Source: an uncultured Rikenellaceae bacterium (GTDB taxonomy: Bacteria > Bacteroidota > Bacteroidia > Bacteroidales > Rikenellaceae). Taken from it: a DNA stretch of 14,171 nucleotides. The stretch spans positions 1-14,171 of the forward strand of contig CAMQVM010000016.1 of NCBI GenBank assembly GCA_947038135.1, in the 5' to 3' direction. Shown here piece after piece: positions 1 through 8,524 of the stretch; positions within the stretch are counted from its first letter, which is position 1; the number at the start of each line of letters is the position of its first letter. A program made the translations under genes and the position numbers. The notes below the pieces were generated by a model. The model was not told the origin of the DNA. It made no database searches and was given only the letters and a program-made list of their open reading frames with translations.

Positions 1-744
1 CGTGAGCTAAACTGCACCTTCAACCGCTGTGAGGGGTCAATACTTGGAAGTATGGCATATACGATACGAGGCATGAATGCTCGACTGCGTGGTTACTTCA
101 AAGATATTGATATAATAGTAGCACTTACAGAGTTTCAAAAGCAGAAGCTTATTGATTTTGGCATAGAGCAGACAAAAATAGCTGTTATACCCAACTTTAG
201 CACGTGGAAACCTATAACAGCAGATAATGAGCTACGAAGCGATAGGGTTTTGTTTGTAGGTCGATTATCTAAAGAGAAGGGTTATGATGTGCTGTTTAGG
301 GCTGCTGAGTTGCTTCCACACGTTGAGTTTATAGTTGTAGGTTCTACACCGAGCAGTGAAAACGTTGAGCCTGCCCCAAAAAACATAACACTAGCAGGAC
401 ATAAAGAGCAAAAAGAGCTTCAAAAGCTATACTTTAACAGCGGCATACTAGCCATTACAAGCCGCTGCTACGAGGCTTTTCCGTTAACTATATTAGAGGC
501 TGGAGTTTCTCTACTACCTATTATTGCACCAAACCATGGAGCTATAACTAGTATAATTGAAGATGGGTGTAATGGTACTCTTTTCGAGCCTAACGACTCT
601 GCCGACCTTGCTCAGAAGATAGAATTTTTGCTTAGTAACAGAGAGATGCGTGGAATGCTAGCTGTTAATAACTACACTAAAACTTTGGCTGAATACTCGC
701 CACAAGAGTATTACTGCTCTATTATAAAACTTCTCAGCCTTTAA
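1..744 (+). CDS. GT4-family glycosyltransferase, 5' end cut by the window
   Basis: Predicted GT-B retaining glycosyltransferase that moves a sugar from a nucleotide-sugar donor to a glycan acceptor on the cytoplasmic side of the inner membrane. The frame is open from base 1, so the ATG at 52 is probably internal and the gene starts upstream. 247 residues are visible against a usual 360-390, so most of the N-terminal acceptor-binding Rossmann domain is missing. The donor-binding half is intact. It has a VGRLSKEKGYD segment, a strand of type FIVVG, and the EX7E motif in EAFPLTILEAG (E158 and E166 of the visible residues). A GTLFEPND segment typical of the GT4 C-terminus follows. The next gene, an acyltransferase, starts 39 nt downstream on the same strand, which suggests a shared transcript. 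Family assignment is firm; the sugar and linkage cannot be told. Confidence 0.9.
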   Translation, partial: RELNCTFNRCEGSILGSMAYTIRGMNARLRGYFKDIDIIVALTEFQKQKLIDFGIEQTKIAVIPNFSTWKPITADNELRSDRVLFVGRLSKEKGYDVLFRAAELLPHVEFIVVGSTPSSENVEPAPKNITLAGHKEQKELQKLYFNSGILAITSRCYEAFPLTILEAGVSLLPIIAPNHGAITSIIEDGCNGTLFEPNDSADLAQKIEFLLSNREMRGMLAVNNYTKTLAEYSPQEYYCSIIKLLSL

Positions 745-783
745 ATTACACAAATAGGCTGTAACACATAAATTTAATTTACT

Positions 784-1821
784 ATGCGAAATCCATATAT
801 CACTTTTTTACAGGCCTTTGGTGTTTTACTTGTCACCATTGGACACGCTTTTCCATCGAACGGGCTGGACAATATAGTATTTAACTGGATATACAGCTTC
901 CATATGCCTCTATGGATATTTATTTCGGGCTACCTACTCTACTACACTGCGCCAAAAATAGCAAAACGCAACTCTCCACTTTCAGGGATAAAGCTAGGAG
1001 GACGTAATGGCTTTTTTGATAAAAAGGCTAGGAGGTTATTAGTTCCATATATTGTTATTAGCACGCTTGTATTCCTGCCAAAAGTATGGCTTAGCGAATA
1101 TGCAGTAAAACCTATTGAGCTATCGTGGAGCGCATATATTAATATGCTAATAATTCCATCGCAAAATGTGATTGTATATTACTGGTTTATCCCTACGATT
1201 TTCACTCTGTTGATAGGAGTAGTGCTATATGATAGATTAATTGACAAGATAAAGTTAAACCATCAAAGATCTATATCTATCTTATTAATAATTGTTTGGA
1301 TATTATCGCTTACAAACCCATTAGAGGGTATTAAATTGTTTAATTTAAGTAGCTTATTTTGGCACAGTCTGTTTTTTACTCTAGGGATAGCTTACCAAAA
1401 CTATGAGAAAATTGTTAATAGAAGCCTATATTTATCATCTCCATGGGCTACACTTGCATTTGGGCTTATATCTGTTATAGTTGTAGCAATAGGTTACAAC
1501 TCGCAAAACATAGTCACAAGCCAGCTAACTGCACTAGTTGGTATTATATTTACTCTCTCACTAGGGCAATTATATCTCAACAGCAAATTACAGTTTGCAA
1601 ACATATTATATGGCATAACCTACGCAATATATTTATTTTCATGGTTTCCTCAATCTGCACTACGAGTAATTATATACGACTATGCAGACATCAGCCCATG
1701 GATAGGTGTGCCAATAAGTAGCTTATCAGGGATAGTGCTTCCATGGTTAGTATATAAACTACTACAACGTGGCAAACGTATTCGTGTGGGACGCATAGTA
1801 GCTCAGCTATTAGGCCAATAA
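784..1821 (+). CDS. Membrane acyltransferase, acyltransferase-3 / fucose 4-O-acetylase-like
   Basis: Integral membrane protein of 345 residues, predicted to transfer an acyl group, most likely acetyl, to a sugar of a surface polysaccharide. The N-terminal segment contains the family's conserved histidine in VTIGHA (H21). It is followed by FHMPLWIFISGYLL, the second hallmark of acyltransferase-3 proteins, and a basic KKARRLLVPY loop near residue 80. The rest is a run of about nine to ten hydrophobic helices. Length fits the family's membrane domain alone, with no extra periplasmic SGNH domain. It follows the GT4 gene by 39 nt and ends 121 nt from the convergent minus-strand operon. That context supports glycan decoration, though whether it acts on the polymer made by the opposite-strand cluster is inference. 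Confidence 0.85.
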   Translation: MRNPYITFLQAFGVLLVTIGHAFPSNGLDNIVFNWIYSFHMPLWIFISGYLLYYTAPKIAKRNSPLSGIKLGGRNGFFDKKARRLLVPYIVISTLVFLPKVWLSEYAVKPIELSWSAYINMLIIPSQNVIVYYWFIPTIFTLLIGVVLYDRLIDKIKLNHQRSISILLIIVWILSLTNPLEGIKLFNLSSLFWHSLFFTLGIAYQNYEKIVNRSLYLSSPWATLAFGLISVIVVAIGYNSQNIVTSQLTALVGIIFTLSLGQLYLNSKLQFANILYGITYAIYLFSWFPQSALRVIIYDYADISPWIGVPISSLSGIVLPWLVYKLLQRGKRIRVGRIVAQLLGQ

Positions 1822-1942
1822 GACAGTTTTAAAACCTGTGAAAAAACCTAGCTAAGAAGTGCGTAGGCAAACTAATAAACACAAAATACTGCAACATATT
1901 TATGATAAATTAGTCTAATGTATGAACTTATTACTTATCAGA

Positions 1943-3040
1943 TTAAGTATTTTCATTTATGATATCTTGATATACGGCAATAGCCTTATCAACACTAAAC
2001 TCATTTTCAGCTTTTTTTCGTGAACACATAGACATATCTACTCTTTGTTGTGGAGTCAGCTCTATAAACTTAATGCATGCTTGCTCTAGCGATTCAACAT
2101 CTTTAGGTTTACATAAAAACCCATTTACACCTATATCGACTGTTTCACGACAACCAGCAATATCTGAAGCGATAACAGGACGTGCACAAGCCAACGCCTC
2201 CATAAGCGCTCTTGACAACCCTTCAGCATACGATGGCAACACTATACAATCTGCCATTACTATCTGCTCAATAACTTTAGTAGAAAATTCTATATATTTA
2301 ATCGCACCGCTTTTAACATCTTTGGCAACGACATCTCTACAGACAGCAGATGGATGGGCATCTAAAGAGCCCATAATACGAAACTCTGCCCTATCTTTCA
2401 ATCTATTTGCTGCGGCGACATATTCACTATACCCTTTTTCATACAACAAACGTGTAACCATTAAAAACACTGGTTTTTCATTATTAGGCATCGCAAGTGG
2501 AGAAAACTGGTTAAGGTTTACCCCCTCACCACCTTTCATTAATATTAATTTGCTAGGTGTAGCAACTTTACGATTAATAAGGACATTGTAGTTATCAGTA
2601 TTCAGTGTCAGTATTTTTTGAGGATACTGCATAGCATACTTATACATCGTCCTGGCTAGTGAATTACTGATTCCATCTTGCGTATAAACATGCCCAAGCC
2701 CAGCTATAACAGCCGAGTTTGGTATATTCAGTGAGTTGGCAGCCAAGGTGCCATATATATTTGGTTTTATTGTAAAGTGAAAAATATAATCTGGTTTTTC
2801 ACTTTTATATATCTTTTTAAGTGCTAAATAGTATTTTATATCACTAAAAGGATTCGTTCCCTTTGCATCCAAAGAAACCTCTATAATGCGTACTTCTTTA
2901 GAATAAGGAGGTATTATATCTGCGCTACATGGAGGTGCCACCAAAACAACCTCATATTTCATCCTCACAAAATGCTCAATTACATCTCCTCTAAAGTTGA
3001 TGATGTCACGCATGGCGTTACTTGAAAAGAATATTTTCAT
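1943..3040 (-). CDS. GT4 glycosyltransferase, PglA-like subgroup
   Basis: 365-residue GT-B glycosyltransferase, normal length for the family. The N-terminal domain opens with MKIFFSSNAMRDI and contains FHFTIKPNIYG followed by AVIAGLGHVYT. This arrangement resembles the PglA-type N-acetylgalactosaminyltransferases as I remember them. The C-terminal domain has a LMVTRLLYEKGY segment and the EX7E motif in EGLSRALMEA (E273 and E281), which contacts the donor nucleotide sugar. It would add one sugar of the repeat unit on undecaprenyl pyrophosphate at the cytoplasmic face. It is the last gene of the ten-gene operon and begins 9 nt after the 64-residue ORF. The start is fixed by the short gap and the canonical N-terminal strand. 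Substrate is unknown. Confidence 0.92.
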   Translation of the reverse strand: MKIFFSSNAMRDIINFRGDVIEHFVRMKYEVVLVAPPCSADIIPPYSKEVRIIEVSLDAKGTNPFSDIKYYLALKKIYKSEKPDYIFHFTIKPNIYGTLAANSLNIPNSAVIAGLGHVYTQDGISNSLARTMYKYAMQYPQKILTLNTDNYNVLINRKVATPSKLILMKGGEGVNLNQFSPLAMPNNEKPVFLMVTRLLYEKGYSEYVAAANRLKDRAEFRIMGSLDAHPSAVCRDVVAKDVKSGAIKYIEFSTKVIEQIVMADCIVLPSYAEGLSRALMEALACARPVIASDIAGCRETVDIGVNGFLCKPKDVESLEQACIKFIELTPQQRVDMSMCSRKKAENEFSVDKAIAVYQDIINENT

Positions 3041-3049
3041 AAAATAATA

Positions 3050-3244
3050 TTAATACTTAGATATAAAACTCAACTTAGAGTTGCAAAGATAAGAAATAAA
3101 TTGAAACTTTGCAATATTACCTGCAATAAAACACATGAACCCAAAAAAATGATTGTACACGAAAAACCTTAATTTATCTATACTTGTTAATGAATCACAA
3201 TCTATGTCCTTACCAATAGCAACTTGCCACTCAAAATAAATCAT
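3050..3244 (-). CDS. Small 64-residue ORF of unknown function, possibly a gene remnant
   Basis: I do not recognise this protein. It encodes 64 residues rich in Phe, Tyr and Ile, with a hydrophobic stretch at about residues 28-45 (FFVYNHFFGFMCFIAGNI) that could be a single membrane segment or the core of an amphipathic domain. Its ATG overlaps the TGA of the flippase gene by an ATGA junction, and its stop lies 9 nt before the next start. It therefore sits exactly where an operon gene should be and is probably translated by coupling. At this length it could be a real small membrane protein or the surviving N-terminus of a larger enzyme whose remainder was lost when the downstream glycosyltransferase was exchanged. 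No continuation is seen after its stop, because the next gene begins at once. Confidence 0.45.
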   Translation of the reverse strand: MIYFEWQVAIGKDIDCDSLTSIDKLRFFVYNHFFGFMCFIAGNIAKFQFISYLCNSKLSFISKY

Positions 3245-4791
3245 GCTCTAAATTTTGATAAAATTAAAAGCCTTACTCTAAGCACTAGGTCACGCATACC
3301 TTTAGACACTAAATATAACAGACCTCCGTAGGTTGCACAACTAACAACTAATAAAACAAAAGCATTAATAAAGAAGTTAAAGAAGTTATTATTTACAAGC
3401 ATCAAAGAAGAGTCAGCAACATATAGAGTTATTACATATGCACAAGCCATTGTTAATATATACTTCAATACCTCAAGCAGGTATGGATAAATAGATATTT
3501 TAAAGCCCTCCCTAAAAAGAAATATTGGTCGCCATATACACACAATAACAACAAGGCTTGCAGATGTACCAAACACCACTCCAATCAACCCATATTTCAA
3601 CCCTAACACTATCGACAAACCAAGATTTATTACTGCCTGAGTTATAGGAGCCCATGTATCTTTGTAGAGTATATATCCATTAAGAAACATCTCAATTGGT
3701 TGGCGAAACATATGCACAGCCGTATTAAAAAGGATTAGGTAACATATTGTAGAACTTATTACAAATTCCTTTCCTAGCCACAGAATAATAAACGGCTCGG
3801 CTAGTAATGGAACACATATACATATTACGCCACCTAGAAAAAAATAGAGAGCTGAGAGCTCATTAAACAATTTTGATATTGCTGGCTTGTTTCCCTCTGC
3901 TACTAGGTTACCAACTCCTGCATACAAACCATTTGAGCTAACAGTGAATATCATAACTATACTACCTATAAGAATTATATAGTTGTTATAGCTTGTAACT
4001 ACTGCTAATGATGATGTTACAGCAAGTATAATAATATTACTCGTTTGCCCCAATACAAAACTTGATATACGATGAGGTATTATCTGTTTTATTTTGCTGA
4101 AGATATATTTGTAGTTGGACAACACTCTCCTTCCTTCAGTAAAACTATGAGTTAACCAAGGGTACGTTTTAGCAACACGAGTATTGATCCAGAACCCATA
4201 TACAACACCAAATATAAACTCAATAACTATCCAAGAAATATAACCAGCATCAAAAACTGTAAGAGCTATAATTTGACAAATAACTTTCATAAATTGCGAT
4301 ACTTTAGTCCACGTAGTTATCACATAGTCTTTTTGATCTGCAGTAAGCAACAACTGCTTATAACTCACAAAATAGGTCACAAGCATTGAAATAAAGAGTG
4401 CTATATAGGTAATCAACACCTCTAGATCATTGACACCTTCCGAACTTTTAAAGATATAAGGCAAGAAAAAGAGTAGTATAACACCTGCAACAAACACAAC
4501 ACCTCCAATAATATAATATAAATAGTTGAATATTGATATTATATCAGATATTGCAGCTCGGTCATTATCATATAATGGCTTAAATAAAGCCGTTGAAATT
4601 GCTGCTGTAACTCCTATCTCAGCAAGATTAAGAAAACCTAAAAGATTAATTATTATTGTACTAAGCCCTACTAAGTCTTCACCAAGGTGATCTATAAAAA
4701 TTTTACGTGAAAAAAAGGCAAGTAGCATTGATACTATATAAAACATCATTGTTACTGTAACATTTTTCACTCCCTTTTTTGTTCTACTCAT
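3241..4791 (-). CDS. wzx: Wzx-type oligosaccharide flippase
   Basis: 516-residue polytopic membrane protein of the MVF/MATE-like polysaccharide-export family. It is predicted to flip the undecaprenyl-linked repeat unit from the cytoplasmic to the periplasmic face of the inner membrane. It starts with a short basic tail (MSRTKKGVKN), then about 12-14 hydrophobic helices spread over the whole length. The early motif FFSRKIFIDHLGEDLVGLSTIIINLLGFLNLAEIG is characteristic of Bacteroidetes lipopolysaccharide-biosynthesis flippases (written here only to name the motif at residues 27-61). A charged loop at about 220-240 separates the two halves. It lies 25 nt after a GT4 gene and overlaps the small ORF by ATGA. 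With the EpsG/Wzy-like and Wzz-like genes of the same operon it completes a Wzx/Wzy pathway. The family is clear; the transported glycan is not. Confidence 0.93.
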   Translation of the reverse strand: MSRTKKGVKNVTVTMMFYIVSMLLAFFSRKIFIDHLGEDLVGLSTIIINLLGFLNLAEIGVTAAISTALFKPLYDNDRAAISDIISIFNYLYYIIGGVVFVAGVILLFFLPYIFKSSEGVNDLEVLITYIALFISMLVTYFVSYKQLLLTADQKDYVITTWTKVSQFMKVICQIIALTVFDAGYISWIVIEFIFGVVYGFWINTRVAKTYPWLTHSFTEGRRVLSNYKYIFSKIKQIIPHRISSFVLGQTSNIIILAVTSSLAVVTSYNNYIILIGSIVMIFTVSSNGLYAGVGNLVAEGNKPAISKLFNELSALYFFLGGVICICVPLLAEPFIILWLGKEFVISSTICYLILFNTAVHMFRQPIEMFLNGYILYKDTWAPITQAVINLGLSIVLGLKYGLIGVVFGTSASLVVIVCIWRPIFLFREGFKISIYPYLLEVLKYILTMACAYVITLYVADSSLMLVNNNFFNFFINAFVLLVVSCATYGGLLYLVSKGMRDLVLRVRLLILSKFRA

Positions 4792-4816
4792 TAATGATAT
4801 ATTTACAACAATTATT

Positions 4817-5941
4817 TTACTTTAACAACTCACGAAACAACTCACACCACTCAGGCATCACTGAATCAATTGAATATCTCGCCACATTTATTTTTGCTCT
4901 TTTGCCAATCTTGACACGAAATGTTTCATCTTCGATAAGTAAACATATACTTTCAGCTAGAGCATTATAATCGCCTACTATTGGAATCAATATACCATCC
5001 TGCATATGATTAATAATTTCTGCAGGACCTTGCTTACAGGCAAAGGATACACATGGAACTCCACACACCATTGCTTCAGCTAGAACCATTCCAAACCCCT
5101 CATAAATAGAACTGAGCACAAAAATAGAACTGCTTAAATATTCTGCTTCTATGTCTGATACAGCATCGTTGAGCTTTGTGTTTTGAAGCTCTAAAGACAC
5201 GGCAATAGATTCAAGACGCTGTTTATCACCTGAATCAGCACCATAAAAATCAAGCTTCCAATCAGGATGCTTTTGTTCTACTATTTGCCATGCACGCAAC
5301 AAATACTCAAATCCTTTTTGTATAGAGTAACGACCAACTGCTATGACTCTTTTTTGATCTAGATTTGATGACTTATCAGTACTAAATGTATTGGGGTTTG
5401 GTATTACACATCCATTACTAGGCATACCATGTGCTTGCAAATCAAGATGTGTAAGGGTAACAAAGCTATCAAATTTTTCATATAGAGCAGTTTCTTTTCT
5501 CCGCCTTGACATAAGTTTAAGCTTGCATAATATTTTATTATGTGTATCACGTTTGATCATGAAATCACCAAATTCCCTTGCACAATGAGCTTCAAATATT
5601 TTTTTGCTTCCATCTTTAAGCCCTGCAATGAAATTTTCAAGATGCGGAAATGACATAACAAAAATATCAAAATGCTCTCTATCTAATATAGCACGTATTT
5701 TATTCTGGGCATCAACTGTAGTTTGAAAATATGATTTAATGAAATTTCCATCAATGGCTTTGCATCTCATCAAATGAATTGTAGCCCTATTATCAATCGA
5801 ATAGAAAGAGTTATCTCCTCCCATAAAAGAGATAATATGCACATCGAAACCATTATTTGACAACCAATTAACCTTAAGCATTGTAACACGCTCCATGCCA
5901 CCAGCAACTTCTAGCGATCCTATATAATATACTATTTTCAT
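4817..5941 (-). CDS. GT4 glycosyltransferase
   Basis: 374-residue GT-B enzyme predicted to add one residue to the lipid-linked repeat unit. The N-terminal domain starts MKIVYYIGSLEVAGGMERVT, the glycine-rich first loop of GT4 enzymes. The C-terminal domain has AVGRYSIQKGFEYLLRAW, which contains the usual R and K donor-phosphate contacts, and the EX7E motif in EGFGMVLAEA (E281 and E289). CGVPCVSFACKQGPAEI follows. This last block and the C-terminal RYSIDS segment closely resemble the GT4 encoded at 8525-9580 (VSFNCKTGPSEI, RFSIES), so the two are probably paralogues or use similar donors. It follows the GT2 gene by 13 nt. Specificity cannot be assigned. Confidence 0.93.
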   Translation of the reverse strand: MKIVYYIGSLEVAGGMERVTMLKVNWLSNNGFDVHIISFMGGDNSFYSIDNRATIHLMRCKAIDGNFIKSYFQTTVDAQNKIRAILDREHFDIFVMSFPHLENFIAGLKDGSKKIFEAHCAREFGDFMIKRDTHNKILCKLKLMSRRRKETALYEKFDSFVTLTHLDLQAHGMPSNGCVIPNPNTFSTDKSSNLDQKRVIAVGRYSIQKGFEYLLRAWQIVEQKHPDWKLDFYGADSGDKQRLESIAVSLELQNTKLNDAVSDIEAEYLSSSIFVLSSIYEGFGMVLAEAMVCGVPCVSFACKQGPAEIINHMQDGILIPIVGDYNALAESICLLIEDETFRVKIGKRAKINVARYSIDSVMPEWCELFRELLK

Positions 5942-5954
5942 TGTGCCAATTTAA

Positions 5955-6821
5955 TTAGATTTTGTTTAACAAATGTGCAATCAACCCTAATGGATATGTG
6001 CAAAAATAGTGCTTAAGCATATAACCACGACCAATATTAGATCGAGTTTTGAAGCTTACTGCCCAATATAATATAGAACGCTTAATTTTATTTCGTAACC
6101 TTGCGTTAGCCAAAGCACAATACTCACTATAATAAGTAAGAAAAGCATTTTGATTACTCTGCCTACACTTCTTAATTGAGGCAGTTAAACCATCTGTAAG
6201 ATACTCACAAATCACAAAGTCTACATTAAAATATACTGCCTGATACTTCTTAGCAATACGATTCCATATTATTCCCTCAGGACAAAAAGATTCATTTTCA
6301 AACTCGGGCAACCTATACTCTCGCATCACTTCAGTTTTCACCACCTCTGCACGGTCACCTTTTACTGCATATTTCTCTCTGTATTCAATAAAATTGGTTA
6401 ACAGCGAATTATGCGAAACGATGCTACCTATTACATCTCTATTTTCATTAATTCGATTCCCAACTATTGCACAGAAACGAGAATTACCTCTAATAACTTT
6501 TTCTTTACTTGAAACAAACTCTAAAACAGAGTTATTTGACAACAAGTCATCGCTATCAACAATCATAAATAGATAACCGACAGCGAGCTCAACGCCTTTA
6601 TTAACGGCTCTATGCTTACCTCCATTAACTTGACGATGATAGCTAATATTAATTAGACCATCATCAATATATTTTTTAATAAGCTGCTCAGTATCGTCTG
6701 TTGAACCATCATCAACCACTAGCCACTCAAAATCAGTAAAAGTTTGCCTACACAGGCTTTCATAAAGCCACGGCAGAGTGTTAATGCGATTATATGTTGG
6801 TGTAAATATTGTTATTAACAT
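5955..6821 (-). CDS. GT2-family glycosyltransferase
   Basis: 288-residue inverting GT-A glycosyltransferase. The N-terminus MLITIFTPTYNR is the classic GT2 opening strand. VVDDGSTDDT at residues 35-44 binds the nucleotide, NGGKHRAVNKG at 66-76 is a subgroup motif, and the DXD metal-binding motif is D89-S90-D91. The C-terminal third contains FCPEGIIWNRIAKKY, matching the acceptor-side region of this subgroup. It has no long C-terminal membrane domain, so it is a soluble or peripherally attached enzyme. It is the only GT2 among the five transferases of the operon. It starts 14 nt after the acetyltransferase gene and ends 13 nt before a GT4. The donor sugar is unknown. Confidence 0.94.
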   Translation of the reverse strand: MLITIFTPTYNRINTLPWLYESLCRQTFTDFEWLVVDDGSTDDTEQLIKKYIDDGLINISYHRQVNGGKHRAVNKGVELAVGYLFMIVDSDDLLSNNSVLEFVSSKEKVIRGNSRFCAIVGNRINENRDVIGSIVSHNSLLTNFIEYREKYAVKGDRAEVVKTEVMREYRLPEFENESFCPEGIIWNRIAKKYQAVYFNVDFVICEYLTDGLTASIKKCRQSNQNAFLTYYSEYCALANARLRNKIKRSILYWAVSFKTRSNIGRGYMLKHYFCTYPLGLIAHLLNKI

Positions 6822-6835
6822 ATCATATTAGGTGT

Positions 6836-7393
6836 TTAGTCTACACAGTTACAAATATAGTCTATAGTAGCATCATCTCGTGAGATGATTTTCGCAGGAT
6901 TACCAATGACAATTGAGTTTGAAGGCACATCAAAATTCACGTAGCTAAGAGGTGCTATTAATACATTGTTGCCAATAACAATTTTACCTACAACAACAGA
7001 ATTAGCACCAATCCATACCTTATTGCCGATAATCGGAACTCCTTTGCGCTCACCTCTATTTTCGGCTCCAATCGTCACCCCTTGGTTTACATTACAATTA
7101 TCTCCTATTATGGCTGAAGAATTGATAATAATAGAGCCAAAATGACCAATATAAAAACCTTTACCAACCTTCAGCCCCCAGTGAGTTTGCACTCCAAATT
7201 TACACATATAATGCGTAAATATCCATCTATAAAACAGACGCAAGGCTCGAGGTCCATTACTTGCTAAACGCATGAAATAGGTAACACGAAAGCCATGACA
7301 CACCACAAAACATTTAAGAAGGTTAATAACACCAACATCACCCATATAACGATAAACATCGCTCATCACATCACTAACATTCTCTTTATTCAT
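6836..7393 (-). CDS. Left-handed beta-helix acetyltransferase, serine acetyltransferase-like
   Basis: 185-residue hexapeptide-repeat acetyltransferase using acetyl-CoA. An N-terminal helical part (residues 1-65, including VYRYMGD and FRVTYFMRLA) precedes the beta-helix. The beta-helix carries repeating units such as KVGKGFYIGHFG, AIIGDNCNVNQGVTIG, IIGNKVWIGANSVVVG and IVIGNNVLIAP. It ends with the family's IGNPAKII closure. H84 in YIGH matches the position of the catalytic histidine in serine acetyltransferases. The protein is shorter than CysE (about 270 residues) and matches the short form found inside glycan clusters. A role in O- or N-acetylating a sugar of the repeat unit is therefore more likely than cysteine synthesis, though this is inference. 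It is preceded by the operon's largest internal gap, 63 nt of very AT-rich DNA. Confidence 0.88.
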   Translation of the reverse strand: MNKENVSDVMSDVYRYMGDVGVINLLKCFVVCHGFRVTYFMRLASNGPRALRLFYRWIFTHYMCKFGVQTHWGLKVGKGFYIGHFGSIIINSSAIIGDNCNVNQGVTIGAENRGERKGVPIIGNKVWIGANSVVVGKIVIGNNVLIAPLSYVNFDVPSNSIVIGNPAKIISRDDATIDYICNCVD

Positions 7394-7456
7394 ACGTAAT
7401 ACATTTATTATATATTATATAAAATCGTGTGAAAAACTATTTTGATATTATCACGA

Positions 7457-8521
7457 TTAAAAACTATTTACAATCCACAATAATGCAGAATCCAATTTAT
7501 GATCAATACCTATATATTGCTTTGGCGTAGCATATATATAGTACCCTAACACCACAAGAATAATCATTATTTTATAGTAGATATTTTTGGCATTAAGAAT
7601 AGCATACGGCACCATAATACACTCAATAATCTTGTAGTAATCTAGCCCTCGAGCTGAAAGCATAGACACTGAGGAGAGTGGAAAATATAACAACAAGTAG
7701 AAGCTATATAGATTAAACAGCACCTTTTGCACTCTATCTTCTTTGTTATACGAAATGACAAAAAACAGGTAAAATAATATCCTTACAAGCAACCCCATAG
7801 ATAGCCCCGCACGCTCAAAGTGATCACTCTGTGCATTGAAGTAGCCATAAACTATACTTTCTGGCAATCCAGCCAACCCAGCTAATTTTGCGATTATAAT
7901 AGATGTATCTATAAAAACTAGAGGAAATGCAAGAGCTAGGACAATAAAAATAGTACGCGCTCTCCACTTTATATTTGCGACCCAAAAAGCTGGCAAAAAC
8001 AATAATGCAGAGCTATGAAAAAGCGTAGCTGCAACTATAAATACCATATACATTTTGATATTTTTATCTATGATATACCTAAATGAATACAGAGTAAACG
8101 CAATAGCTACACCTTGACGAAGGATAGTATGATTGTACCCAAGAAATAGTACAAAATACATAAGCCACGACAGTGCAATATATGGAGAATATTTATCAAA
8201 AACCTTAAAGACCATATAAAGTGAGAGAATATTTATAACAGATAAAAACAGATAAAACTCACCTCCAAGCCCTTTAACCAAAGCAATAACTGCTGAATAC
8301 CCCAAGTCAATGCCTCGTTCCCAAAACGCTTCAGGTTGTATCTCTACATAAAACTTCTTATAAGCATCAATATCAAGACCGTAATCATTAAAAAGCAAAA
8401 ATAGAAACATCGCTGCAAACGCAGGAGCTAAAACATAATACACAGCTACTTTGTTGCGAGAGCCAAAATTGACAAGCACAGCAAGTAATAGTAAAACAAA
8501 GCAGATATAAACTGGAGTCAT
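7457..8521 (-). CDS. wzy: EpsG-family / Wzy-like polysaccharide polymerase
   Basis: 354-residue polytopic membrane protein with about ten predicted helices, starting at residue 3. It has the EpsG-family pattern: an early DYGLDIDAYKKFY segment around residues 46-58 after the first helices, then ILRQGVAIAF and FHSSALLFLPAFW at about 133-176. These proteins are thought to polymerise flipped repeat units in the periplasm, the job of Wzy. No other candidate polymerase is present, and a flippase and chain-length regulator are in the same operon, which supports the assignment. It starts 3 nt after the preceding GT4 gene, so translation is probably coupled. Wzy proteins diverge strongly, so the family call is better supported than the exact function. 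Confidence 0.85.
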   Translation of the reverse strand: MTPVYICFVLLLLAVLVNFGSRNKVAVYYVLAPAFAAMFLFLLFNDYGLDIDAYKKFYVEIQPEAFWERGIDLGYSAVIALVKGLGGEFYLFLSVINILSLYMVFKVFDKYSPYIALSWLMYFVLFLGYNHTILRQGVAIAFTLYSFRYIIDKNIKMYMVFIVAATLFHSSALLFLPAFWVANIKWRARTIFIVLALAFPLVFIDTSIIIAKLAGLAGLPESIVYGYFNAQSDHFERAGLSMGLLVRILFYLFFVISYNKEDRVQKVLFNLYSFYLLLYFPLSSVSMLSARGLDYYKIIECIMVPYAILNAKNIYYKIMIILVVLGYYIYATPKQYIGIDHKLDSALLWIVNSF

Positions 8522-8524
8522 CTT

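Noticed and set aside
1822..1860. ACAG-TTTTAAAAC-CTGT palindrome after the acyltransferase gene as a terminator
   Set aside because: The outer stem has only four pairs, and the downstream run is A-rich rather than U-rich.
1932..1949. TACTTA-6 nt-TAAGTA hairpin at the end of the terminal GT4 gene, considered as a terminator
   Set aside because: Only six AT-rich pairs, overlapping the stop codon, and no U run on either strand.
2073..2591. 172-residue open frame on the plus strand opposite a GT4 gene
   Set aside because: It is antisense to a well-supported glycosyltransferase and its translation shows no family motif.
7423..7458. AATCGTG and CACGATT inverted repeat in the 63-nt gap before the acetyltransferase gene, with a duplicated AAAAACTATTT
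   Set aside because: The stem is seven pairs with a 22-nt loop and no T tract, and no TAnnTTTG promoter element is present; probably chance in AT-rich DNA.
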